From NCBI RefSeq assembly GCF_024346715.1, contig NZ_AP024853.1, positions 1,736,001 through 1,800,000 on the forward strand: a DNA stretch of 64,000 bases, read 5' to 3'. A model generated the notes under the pieces. The model saw only the letters and a program-made list of their open reading frames with translations. It was not told where the DNA came from and ran no database searches. The stretch is from Photobacterium swingsii. GTDB lineage: Bacteria; Pseudomonadota; Gammaproteobacteria; Enterobacterales; Vibrionaceae. Shown here one piece after another: positions 52,783 through 61,011 of the stretch. A program made the position numbers and the translations under genes. Numbering within the stretch: position 1 is the stretch's first letter; every line of letters begins with the position of its first letter.

Positions 52783-53931
52783 ATGAAGAAACTACTCACA
52801 GTGCTGACAACAGCAGCCTTGATGACATCACAGGTGTATGCGGCAGGCACCTCGGCGATGAACGCTTCGGCTATAAACACAGATAGTGAACAGTCACAAT
52901 CTACGCAAAGTACGGCGTCACCTATTAGTTCTGAGCAAGTCCAACAATGGGTGTACACCGCACAAGATAAACGCCAAAGTGATCAAGCAAGAGCGAATGC
53001 CTTGCGCCAACTGGCACCATACCCGAGTCAAAATAGTTTGGTTGCTGTTGTACGCGGCTTACAAGATGACAATGCAATAGTCAGAGAAGCGGCTGTTATT
53101 GCAGCAGAACCTTATCAATTTGCTAATCGTTGGCGAATGCTTGCACCTCTGTTAACGGATCCTAGTCAGCAGGTGAGAGTGACTGCCACAACTAATCTTA
53201 TCCGTGATTTTGGCAATATGTCACCCGCGCAACAAGGCACAATTGAAACGGCTTACCAAGAGTTGGTGGTATTTCTTAGTGCGCAAGCAAATGTGTCTAG
53301 CACTACATTTGACACTGTTCCCGAGATGCCCTCAGATATTGTTCGCGGTGCAGATTCTGTAAACCCAGATTCCTTGAACCTAAAGTCAGCTTTGTTATTA
53401 GCAGATGTTTACCGCTGGCATCAAGAGTGGGATAAGGCACAGGTGCTCTATGATAGCTTGATCACCGCAGAGCCAAACAATGCGCAAGTCTGGCTGAGTT
53501 TATCTGACAATCTCCGTGCTCAAGGTAAAGATAAACAAGCCTTAGAGGCGCTGGACAAAGCCATTGAGCGCCAGCCAAAAGAGGCAAACCTGTATTACTC
53601 AAAATCGCTAACACTCGTGCGGTTAGAGCAGAAAATCAAAGCGGCCGACGCTATCGAAATTGCTGCGAAAATGGCAGAAACCAACAGTTATTTTTGGTAT
53701 TTAAATGGTGTGTTACAAGAATCAGTAAACATAGATAAGTCTGTAAAGTCTTTTGAACAAGCTTACTTGATTTCAGGTGCGCCCGAGCAGTTATATGCGG
53801 TGTGCGATATTTATGTGCGTACTAAAAACGATAAAACAGAAGCGTGTTTAGATGAGCTAGGAAAAATAGCCCCTGATTATGTGATCGCTGAATTAAAGAC
53901 TAAAGCTAAAGGGCAAGTCGCCTCTAATTAA
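52783..53931 (+). CDS. Exported HEAT/TPR protein, heme-less paralogue of the cytochrome tail
   Basis: The 382-aa protein has a signal peptide (cleaved near V-Y-A, residue 21), no CxxCH motif, HEAT-like repeats at about 45-160 and TPR repeats at about 190-330. It aligns with the C-terminal ~300 residues of the octahaem protein at 38863: N-R-W-R-M-L-A-P-L-L-T-D-P against D-R-W-Q-I-L-E-P-L-L-D-D-P; M-S-P-A-Q-Q against M-N-S-A-Q-R; and Q-L-Y-A-V-C against H-L-Y-A-E-C near the end. Probably a periplasmic scaffold. It starts at ATG 52783, 10 bp after the maturase stop, with GGAGC as SD. Confidence 0.82.
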   Translation: MKKLLTVLTTAALMTSQVYAAGTSAMNASAINTDSEQSQSTQSTASPISSEQVQQWVYTAQDKRQSDQARANALRQLAPYPSQNSLVAVVRGLQDDNAIVREAAVIAAEPYQFANRWRMLAPLLTDPSQQVRVTATTNLIRDFGNMSPAQQGTIETAYQELVVFLSAQANVSSTTFDTVPEMPSDIVRGADSVNPDSLNLKSALLLADVYRWHQEWDKAQVLYDSLITAEPNNAQVWLSLSDNLRAQGKDKQALEALDKAIERQPKEANLYYSKSLTLVRLEQKIKAADAIEIAAKMAETNSYFWYLNGVLQESVNIDKSVKSFEQAYLISGAPEQLYAVCDIYVRTKNDKTEACLDELGKIAPDYVIAELKTKAKGQVASN

Positions 53932-54248
53932 AATGACGAGGGGTGTAATCGGTTTTAATGTTGGAGGTGGTTAGGCTGCCAAGCAATAATAAATGAAAGT
54001 TGCACGGGTTAATCACTCGTCAGCTTTCCATTAAACTATATATCCTTCTAGCAAATGAAAGCTCTTTCATGCTTAACACCTAATACAATAATAAAATCAG
54101 TGAAACGTTTTGATTCTACAGGGGTATCAATTACTTCCTTTTATACTAAAACTAATTGAATGTTCACTTATCATAGATAGAATAGTAAGCAAGCTTCTCA
54201 CCTAACGATACAGTCATGCTTCAATAGAATGGCTGATAAGGTTTTATC
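53932..54248. other. Gene-free stretch after the sulfatase locus
   Basis: A 317-bp gap. The only structure I see is the inverted repeat ATGAAAG-CT-CTTTCAT (54055-54070). There is no clear terminator after the HEAT/TPR gene and no credible ORF. Confidence 0.5.
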
Positions 54249-56276
54249 GTGCTTTCTCAGCTTATTACACGTTTATCGAACAATAGATTTGCCATCGCTT
54301 TATGTAATGTCTTCATTATGGCTTTGCCAATTTCATTAATAGCAACTTTTTGCAATTTATTAGAGATATTTGCATTTAGGATGGATTGGCTGTCATTTGC
54401 TGAAATCATTGGGAATATAGGGCGGTTGACCGCGCATATATTCCCAATACTGATAAATATATACATGGCAATGTACTTGTCTGATGTACAGCGTCTACCT
54501 AAATCGGCCACCATAGCGTGTTCATTAACGGCTTTTTTTATTATCTCGTACCAATGGGGACTCATTTCGACGGTTATTCCCTTACCTCATAGTTTCATTA
54601 TCGCATTGTTGAGTGCATTTGTTGCTTGCACGATCATTAGCATGACCAACCGTTTCAAAATATTACACCTTGATAGTGCAAGTAGTGTGATGGATAACAG
54701 CATAAGAGTACTTAATTGCTATATGCTAACCTTGGGTGGGATTGCTGCAGCTAGTACTTTTATAAAATTAGTCTTATTACCTATTATTTCTCAGTACCAG
54801 TGGTTTCCTGTCTTGGATCCCTTAGTGTTTACTGATGCAATGATTTATGAATTTATTCGTGGTTTATTGTGGTCGTTAGGTATTAATGGTCATAACGTAC
54901 TGCATATGTATAAATCTGAACTGTATGAAGTGACCGTTGCAAACATTGCAGCTTGGCAGAATAGCGGTGCTGCGCTTAATATTTTGAGTGCTAATTTTTA
55001 TGATTTTTTCACAGGCATGGGCGGCAGCGGTAATACTTTTAGTTTAGTAATTTGCATGTTGCTCTTTGCAAAGAGTAGCGGTTACAAGACGTTAGCAAAA
55101 GCTGTGTTTATATTAGCGCTGTTTAATATCAATGAACCCTTGCTATTTGGTATACCAATCATTTTTAACCCAATAATGTTGGTTCCTTTTTTATTAGTAC
55201 CACAAGTCAGCCTGCTTATTGCGTATTTTGCTTTTTGGGCGGGTTGGGTGGCACCTATTAGTGAAGTTAATAGTTGGTTGCTTCCTCCATTATTAAGTGG
55301 CTACTTATCAACAGGTGGTACAGTGGGGGGCGTGATCCTGCAAGTGGTAATATTGCTGGTGGGGGTAGCCATTTACTACCCTTTTTTCAAAATCATGGAT
55401 ACGCGCAGTGAGGGTATAGATCTGATGCGCATTTTTAATCGTCGATTCTTTATTAATGGCGATATGGATGTGAAGTCTAAACTTGCCAGCTTTATTCCTT
55501 CGATGCATAGTAACTTGCAAGCACAGCGCGATATAGAGCGCTTGAATACCGATGGTGAAATGATTTTGTATTATCAACCTCAGGTTGATGTTGAAAACGA
55601 ACAGATTGTTGGAATGGAAGCCTTATTGCGTTATCGCACTCATACTGGAGATATATTACCTCCAACTTTTATTCGATCATTTTCACAGCTTCAGATGATG
55701 CCAGAATTGGATTATTGGGTAATGGAGCAAGCGATCCAAGCAACGTCACCTTATTGCAATCGCCCTGATTTTTTACTTTCTATCAATGTGTCATCAGATA
55801 CTATATTGACCAAAGGTTTTGTAAGGTACCTTGATAATCTGATTACAGAAAGCTCGCTATCGCATCGTCAGGTTGAGATTGAAATTACAGAAGAGCTGCT
55901 TGTCTCTGATGAAGCGATGACGGCTAGTGTCATTAATCAGCTTCGCACCTTAGGAATATCAGTTGCTCTCGACGACTTTGGTACAGGCTTTTCATCTTTA
56001 GCATATTTATCTCGATATGACTTCGACAAAATTAAGGTTGATCGCTCTTTGATCCAAAAGCTGGATACAGAAAGAGGAAAGGAGTTACTCCGTATCGTGG
56101 TCGAGCTTGGCAAAGTCACCAGCGCTAAACTGGTTGTCGAAGGTGTTGAAACACATGATGAACTTCAATACATATCTGATTTAGGTGTACGCTACGTTCA
56201 AGGGTTTTATTATTATAAAGCGATGCCCCTTGAAAGTATTATAACCTTAATGAATGCTGAAAAAGTAGCGAGTTAA
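54249..56276 (+). CDS. PTS EIIC-like membrane domain fused to EAL phosphodiesterase
   Basis: The 675-aa protein has about ten hydrophobic segments in residues 12-380 that match the lactose/cellobiose-type PTS EIIC, including N-I-N-E-P-L-L-F-G-I-P-I-I-F-N-P. An EAL domain follows from about residue 430. EAL catalytic residues are intact by eye: E-A-L-L-R near 457, an N-V-S segment, E-I-T-E, D-D-F-G-T-G near 574, K-V-D-R-S and E-G-V-E-T. It should degrade c-di-GMP. The EIIC part lacks EIIA and EIIB partners here, so it may sense rather than transport a sugar. The start is GTG with AAGG 7 nt upstream. Confidence 0.88.
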   Translation: MLSQLITRLSNNRFAIALCNVFIMALPISLIATFCNLLEIFAFRMDWLSFAEIIGNIGRLTAHIFPILINIYMAMYLSDVQRLPKSATIACSLTAFFIISYQWGLISTVIPLPHSFIIALLSAFVACTIISMTNRFKILHLDSASSVMDNSIRVLNCYMLTLGGIAAASTFIKLVLLPIISQYQWFPVLDPLVFTDAMIYEFIRGLLWSLGINGHNVLHMYKSELYEVTVANIAAWQNSGAALNILSANFYDFFTGMGGSGNTFSLVICMLLFAKSSGYKTLAKAVFILALFNINEPLLFGIPIIFNPIMLVPFLLVPQVSLLIAYFAFWAGWVAPISEVNSWLLPPLLSGYLSTGGTVGGVILQVVILLVGVAIYYPFFKIMDTRSEGIDLMRIFNRRFFINGDMDVKSKLASFIPSMHSNLQAQRDIERLNTDGEMILYYQPQVDVENEQIVGMEALLRYRTHTGDILPPTFIRSFSQLQMMPELDYWVMEQAIQATSPYCNRPDFLLSINVSSDTILTKGFVRYLDNLITESSLSHRQVEIEITEELLVSDEAMTASVINQLRTLGISVALDDFGTGFSSLAYLSRYDFDKIKVDRSLIQKLDTERGKELLRIVVELGKVTSAKLVVEGVETHDELQYISDLGVRYVQGFYYYKAMPLESIITLMNAEKVAS

Positions 56277-56465
56277 TAGTGATAATATTGAACTAATCTA
56301 ATCTGAATAACAGTTGAATATGTATTAACTTGTTTCAGGTTATTTCTAATATTCAATACCTGTTAAGTTTAATGCGCTATTGTTATTGCATGGCGAAGAT
56401 GATTCGCAATGTACAAAATAAAGTCCGGACGCTTTTCCTATCAATAACGTATTTATGGTGATTGT

Positions 56466-56669
56466 ATGAAAAAGTTATTAATGCCAGTTCTGCTTGTATC
56501 TGTATTTTCTATTAGTGCTTTTGCAAGTGAAACAGAAACTGAGAATACCAGTAATATTAGCCCTGTTATCTGTGCTTCGGCTCAATTAAACAAAGACAGT
56601 AATAATATGGATGGTAGCGATGCTGCAAATTATTTATCATGTAAGCTAAATAACATGCTCCAAGAGTAA
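56466..56669 (+). CDS. Small secreted peptide of unknown function
   Basis: A 67-aa frame with a textbook signal peptide (M-K-K-L-L, hydrophobic core, cleavage after A-F-A near residue 20), which supports it as real. The mature ~46 residues are acidic and Asn/Ser-rich with two Cys (V-I-C-A-S and L-S-C-K-L) that could form one disulfide. I recognise no family. It stands alone between the EIIC-EAL gene and the DUF2960 gene. Confidence 0.65.
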   Translation: MKKLLMPVLLVSVFSISAFASETETENTSNISPVICASAQLNKDSNNMDGSDAANYLSCKLNNMLQE

Positions 56670-56854
56670 CGTACTCTTGCTGGATACTAGAAGGGTAGAC
56701 TTTGCGGTTTACCCTTTATCAGAATTGTATATTTCAATTATTCTCTATTGCTTTGCTGCTTTTTTTGGGGCGCTATCTATACTCAAATTTATTTTACAGA
56801 ACGGCGCCAAATAAGGTAAAGTCTGCGCCTATTTGTAAAATGAGTTTATGACTT

Positions 56855-57118
56855 ATGTCTCGCACAATTCTTTATACTTACAAGAAGCAGGAAAAAACGC
56901 TGACGTTTTCATACGATCAATTCCGCACAATTCATGAAGCTGTTGCAGCTGCAGAAGGCATTGATTTAACTGCTTTTTTGAAAATGGAACAGCAGGTTGA
57001 AGCGGTTTCTAATTCAACCAAAGCAGCCAAAGATTACCGTGATAATCACTTCAAAAAACTCGGTTTTGGTCGTATCACGCTAGCACAGAAAGAAAATCGC
57101 GGTGTTGGTCATAAATAA
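56855..57118 (+). CDS. DUF2960 family protein
   Basis: An 87-aa soluble protein matching the Vibrionaceae DUF2960 pattern: R-T-I-L-Y-T-Y-K near the start, K-T-L-T-F-S-Y-D-Q, E-G-I-D-L-T-A-F-L-K-M-E-Q-Q, and a basic C-terminus. Function unknown. Monocistronic and convergent to the globin gene. Confidence 0.75.
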   Translation: MSRTILYTYKKQEKTLTFSYDQFRTIHEAVAAAEGIDLTAFLKMEQQVEAVSNSTKAAKDYRDNHFKKLGFGRITLAQKENRGVGHK

Positions 57119-57156
57119 TCACGACTTGTAAGCGTTTCTGGGTAGTTGTAGGTCAA

Positions 57157-57555
57157 TTACCCACATTCTTCCCGCATAATTTGTAAACCGTCCTCAAAGC
57201 AACGACGCCATGCCTCCTCCACATGCGGATTGAAGTAAGGATCGCAACTTGCTACAGCCTCTAGCAAACAGCTAAACCAAATATTTAAGTCCTCTTCATG
57301 GATACCTAGCCCATCTTTGCCGTGACGCAATGCATATACACGAACGCTCGTTCGTGCAGAAGCAGAGGTAGAGGCAAGCATAATGATCAGTAGTGATGCT
57401 TTCATCATGGTCATCTGCTTTGTCATATCAACACCGTCAAACATACGTTTGAATCTTTCACCCTTCTCAAAGAATTTGGTATAAAAAATATCAAGAAATT
57501 CATCATTACGATTACACCTATCGTAGCTGTCATTAAATATTTGAATAACATCCAT
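57157..57555 (-). CDS. Single-domain globin
   Basis: A 132-aa all-helical protein with the globin pattern: F-x-x-F-F-E-K-G at helix B, R-M-F-x-G-V-D, the proximal-His region A-L-R-H-G-K-D-G-L-G-I, and a helix G/H segment W-F-S-C-L-L-E-A-V-A-S-C-D-P-Y-F...A-W-R-R-C-F. No reductase domain is attached, so it is not a flavohaemoglobin. Bacterial single-domain globins often handle NO or oxygen; here that is inference. The start ATG 57555 has AGGTGAAG upstream. It is not linked to the nor genes by position. Confidence 0.78.
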   Translation of the reverse strand: MDVIQIFNDSYDRCNRNDEFLDIFYTKFFEKGERFKRMFDGVDMTKQMTMMKASLLIIMLASTSASARTSVRVYALRHGKDGLGIHEEDLNIWFSCLLEAVASCDPYFNPHVEEAWRRCFEDGLQIMREECG

Positions 57556-57797
57556 ATCTTCACCTAGTGCAGTCGACCAATACTGATTGGTATTACCTTA
57601 TATAAGGTATTGGTGAAACCTTCAGCTTGCGAATTCAATCCTAGATAGTGTGATGAAGATACACTTGTGGGTGTCTTTATGGGCGAGTTATGCAGAGGTA
57701 TTGCATTACTGATGTCACGGTTCTTTGTGTTGAGTGCAGTTACAAAGAGGGAGGGAATAACCTGAACCAATCACTATTGGATCAGGTTATTATTGCG

Positions 57798-58697
57798 TTA
57801 TGCCTGTAAGCGTTTGCTGCGTTTAAATATTCTGAGCAAGGCTTCTAAGGTGCATAACAATAAGCCTAGCCATATCAGACCAAAACTGACAGCTTTTACG
57901 CCATCAAATACTTCATTAAAGAGCAGTACGGCTAACAAAAATTGGAGGCTTGGCTCTATATATTGCATTAACCCGACCATGGTTAAACTGGTACGGTTAA
58001 TTGCTAACGCAAAAAAGACCAAGGGCGCTAAAGTAACTGGTGCAGAACCGATGTAAAGTAGCTGAGTTGCAAAGTCAGCATTCAGTGCGGTGCTTGTGCC
58101 TTGGCTGTAACCCCACAATAGATACAAAATGGCGAAAGGAGCCAGTATCGCGGATTCCAACGTTACTGAGGTCATGGCATCGAATTTAATATTCTTTTTG
58201 CACAAACCATAAAGGGCGAAAAAGCTCCCCATGATCAGTGAAATCCAAGGCAGTTCACCGTAGTGCCAGACTTGATAACCAATGCCGAGTATACCAAGTA
58301 CAACGGCTATAGATTGCGCGTGCGAAAGACGCTCTTTTAAGAACAATACAGCCAACGCAATCGCAAATAATGGATTGATGAAAAAGCCAAGGCTTGCTGC
58401 TAGTACTTGCCCATGCGTCATCGCCCACGTGAAAGCATACCAAGACACACACATTATCAAGCCAGCGATAGCGGTCATTAGTAGTGATCGTTTATCTTGC
58501 CATACTAAAGATAATACAGGTAAAGGCTGACGTAACATCCAGCAAATTAGCAGCATGGATGGAACAGAAAAGATGATACGTAAAGCGAGTAAATCATTGA
58601 TATCTGCACCTGGCAGATATTGATAATACAGAGGTAATAAACCCCAAAGTACAAAAGAAAAAGCGGCTAAAGCATTACCCGCACGTTGAGACTGCAT
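57798..58697 (-). CDS. rarD: RarD/EamA-family permease
   Basis: A 299-aa inner membrane protein with ten TM helices in two EamA repeats. The family start is present (A-F-S-F-V-L-W-G-L-L-P-L-Y-Y), with R-I-I-F-S-V-P in TM2, W-Y-A-F-T-W-A at about residue 86 and Q-Y-I-E-P-S-L-Q-F-L near the C-terminus. Named from chloramphenicol sensitivity in Pseudomonas; the substrate is not known. Monocistronic. Confidence 0.88.
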   Translation of the reverse strand: MQSQRAGNALAAFSFVLWGLLPLYYQYLPGADINDLLALRIIFSVPSMLLICWMLRQPLPVLSLVWQDKRSLLMTAIAGLIMCVSWYAFTWAMTHGQVLAASLGFFINPLFAIALAVLFLKERLSHAQSIAVVLGILGIGYQVWHYGELPWISLIMGSFFALYGLCKKNIKFDAMTSVTLESAILAPFAILYLLWGYSQGTSTALNADFATQLLYIGSAPVTLAPLVFFALAINRTSLTMVGLMQYIEPSLQFLLAVLLFNEVFDGVKAVSFGLIWLGLLLCTLEALLRIFKRSKRLQA

Positions 58698-58808
58698 GAG
58701 TAACCCGTAATAATAAAAGGGATCAGGAATGGAGCGATTTTGTCACTAAAGCGTCTTAACGAGAAGCTATTTATCATACGTTTTGATGAAAAATAATCAG
58801 GTTTCGCA

Positions 58809-59405
58809 TTACTTTTTTAATGCTGTCACTGTATAGACAGTCCAATAGCGCTGTTGACCCGTTAGTTGGGAAGAGCGTTCTCGTTTTTCTTGCCAAGCTA
58901 TAATATAAAATCCGTCCAAAAGGGCTTCAATTTCTTCCTTTGTGTGGGTAAGAATCGGCAAGTTTTCATCAACGCCTACATCATCTTTTCCGATAAAGTG
59001 TCCGCAAAAAATACCGCCACTAAAGAGGCTTTTGGTCATTTTTTGCCAAAAAATCGTAAACTCATCGGGTTTACTGTAAAACAGGCAAGCGCTGGCATTA
59101 ACCAGGTGGGAGCGAGGAAACTGGTATTCAGCAAAAGAACTGATTTTGACATCAAGCATGGGGTTGGCTGTTGCTAATGCATGTTGAGCCAGTTTCTCTA
59201 TGGTCGGTAAGTCTTTATCAAATGCATATACTTGGAAACCTTGTTCAAGCAGGTACAAAGCATCTCGTCCTGCACCACAGCCACAGTCTACGGCAATGTT
59301 CATGGTTTGGCGCTCACCAAGAAACTGATTAGCCTCGACGACATGTGGTCGTGGGGGAAGCAAAGATTGAGTGTTGAGGTAGTTTAACCAGTCGACCGTA
59401 GCCAT
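58809..59405 (-). CDS. TehB-like class I SAM-dependent methyltransferase
   Basis: A 198-aa methyltransferase with motif I A-V-D-C-G-C-G-A-G-R-D-A-L-Y-L-L, the acidic end of beta-2 (V-Y-A-F-D-K-D), and F-C-G-H-F-I-G later. The size and sequence fit the small TehB/thiopurine-like group. I chose ATG 59405, which has an AAGG upstream; the longer frame to 59471 adds a non-conserved N-terminus. A TDT-family (TehA-like) transporter gene is two genes away, on the same strand but separated by a DUF2750 gene on the other strand. Substrate unknown. Confidence 0.78.
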   Translation of the reverse strand: MATVDWLNYLNTQSLLPPRPHVVEANQFLGERQTMNIAVDCGCGAGRDALYLLEQGFQVYAFDKDLPTIEKLAQHALATANPMLDVKISSFAEYQFPRSHLVNASACLFYSKPDEFTIFWQKMTKSLFSGGIFCGHFIGKDDVGVDENLPILTHTKEEIEALLDGFYIIAWQEKRERSSQLTGQQRYWTVYTVTALKK

Positions 59406-59594
59406 AACACGCCTTGTTGTTACCAAAATGCTCACTAAGTATAACGAGTTGGTAAATAGATGATTGCTCACTTTTTGGACATAAGGTGTGAGTTGCTAAA
59501 ATTGGTCATAATAACTTCACGTATTACTCGTAATTTTTGATAAAATAGGTTCCAATCATCGCCAATTTGGCAACGAACTAGTAGAGAGAAAATT

Positions 59595-59948
59595 ATGACC
59601 AAGTTAACGTCGGACATCCAAGCTAATCAGGACCTATTCGTGACTGAAAGCCAAGACACCCGTTTTGTTTGGGGTCTTTGTAATGAAGAAGGTGATTGGC
59701 TAGCCGTTGACTCATCTGAATTTGAAAATTCAGAAGTGATGCCATTTTGGTCGAACAAAGAAGACGCTCAAACTCATTGTGTTGATGAGTGGGCTGAGTT
59801 CAGCGTTGCAGAATTACCATTGGATATCTTTGTAGAAGATTGGATGATCACACTTGCAGAAGATGGTGTTCTAGTTGGCCTAAACTGGAATGATCAGCTT
59901 GAAGGTGGCGAACTAGAGCCATCAGATGTCGCTAAGCTTTACATCTAA
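59595..59948 (+). CDS. DUF2750 family protein
   Basis: A 117-aa soluble acidic protein with the DUF2750 pattern: F-V-W-G-L-C-N-E-E-G-D-W-L-A, M-P-F-W-S-N-K-E-D-A, and F-V-E-D-W-M-I-T-L-A-E-D-G-V-L-V-G-L-N-W. Function unknown. Starts with a GAGAG SD; a strong terminator follows. Confidence 0.82.
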   Translation: MTKLTSDIQANQDLFVTESQDTRFVWGLCNEEGDWLAVDSSEFENSEVMPFWSNKEDAQTHCVDEWAEFSVAELPLDIFVEDWMITLAEDGVLVGLNWNDQLEGGELEPSDVAKLYI

Positions 59949-59999
59949 TCTTCTTAGGTAATAGGGTGGGTTAATACCTTAAGTGTATTACCTACAACC

Positions 60000-60035
60000 A
60001 AACGGCTCTGAAGTAATTCAGAGCCGTTTTTGTTT
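60000..60035. terminator. Bidirectional terminator between DUF2750 and TDT genes
   Basis: A perfect 13-bp stem (60000-60012 with 60017-60029), GTAA loop, T-tract. The stem core CGGCTCTGA is shared with the ackA terminator at 16355. Confidence 0.9.
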
Positions 60036-60042
60036 GGGTAGT

Positions 60043-61011
60043 TTATAGCGGTTGCTTCGTTAATGGTTTTGATTGGTACTGCCCATAGTAATAACGCGCG
60101 TATTGGTAACTGACCCAAGCAACAAGCCCTGTTGCGACTGTTATTTCTAACAACCCGAGCTTTTCAAGCCATGCCCACTGTGGAAAATCTTCAATCAAAA
60201 ACTGTTTTAAACGCTCACTGGCGACTGCACTAATAACCGATGGGAAAGTAACGGCAGCTAACGATGGCTGAAAACGTTGCTTTAACAGATCGAAGTAACA
60301 GAGATAGACCAATATGGTCATAGTGATTCCTACACCCGCTAATGCGCCAGTTAGGATAAGATCGGGTTCTTGTACGTTCAATAGGTAAGCCGCCAACGAT
60401 AAATTCACGGGAGCAGCCATGATGGCAAGTGTCGGCCGTGCCTTTCGAGGGAGTCGCCCAGCAAAGCATAAGCGGTATAAAACAACTGGCAGCATGATGA
60501 AATATAGAGTGATACATATATCCGTCATGGCGAGGGCAAAAGCATGATGCCCAATTTGTACACCTGCTAACGTGCCACTAATTGCGCCGACAGGATAAAG
60601 AAACCAGCTTGGGTAAAGGTGGATTAAGCGAAAGCTGCGAAGCTGAAAGAAGAAAAAACACACCAGCATGACATAGTGCAGCGAAAGCGCGGGATACCAT
60701 AATAATCGTGCACTATTAATATGAATAGAAGAGAGATAATCGGCCAGCACCAGCAACGTCATGGTCATAGGCGCCATTAGACTGCCGTAGAGAGGGTGTT
60801 TTAAATCTTGGATAAATAGTGTTGGGTTGAGCAGGTACTTGAGTAACACAGGTAGGAGTAAACAAGCCCCAATAAAAGCAAAAATACTGCGTAGTGCATG
60901 AGAATGTTCAGGAAGAAATAAAGACCAGGCAAGGCCTAAACCTGTGGTACCTAGAGCGAGTGCGGCTTGTGCGGTAGGAATACCTTGTAGTCGAGACGCC
61001 AAACTAGCCAT
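60043..61011 (-). CDS. TDT-family (TehA/SLAC1-like) transporter
   Basis: A 322-aa inner membrane protein with ten hydrophobic segments. The pattern of the tellurite-resistance/dicarboxylate transporter family is present: I-P-T-A-Q-A-A-L-A-L-G-T-T-G-L-G near the N-terminus, Y-G-S-L-M-A-P-M, W-Y-P-A-L-S-L-H, and P-V-G-A-I-S-G-T-L-A-G. The family includes TehA and anion channels of the SLAC1 fold. Monocistronic; a TehB-like methyltransferase is close by. Confidence 0.82.
   Translation of the reverse strand: MASLASRLQGIPTAQAALALGTTGLGLAWSLFLPEHSHALRSIFAFIGACLLLPVLLKYLLNPTLFIQDLKHPLYGSLMAPMTMTLLVLADYLSSIHINSARLLWYPALSLHYVMLVCFFFFQLRSFRLIHLYPSWFLYPVGAISGTLAGVQIGHHAFALAMTDICITLYFIMLPVVLYRLCFAGRLPRKARPTLAIMAAPVNLSLAAYLLNVQEPDLILTGALAGVGITMTILVYLCYFDLLKQRFQPSLAAVTFPSVISAVASERLKQFLIEDFPQWAWLEKLGLLEITVATGLVAWVSYQYARYYYGQYQSKPLTKQPL

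Noticed and set aside
57564..57770. 68-codon minus-strand frame between the globin and rarD
   Set aside because: No SD and the sequence looks non-protein-like; it lies in the globin promoter region.
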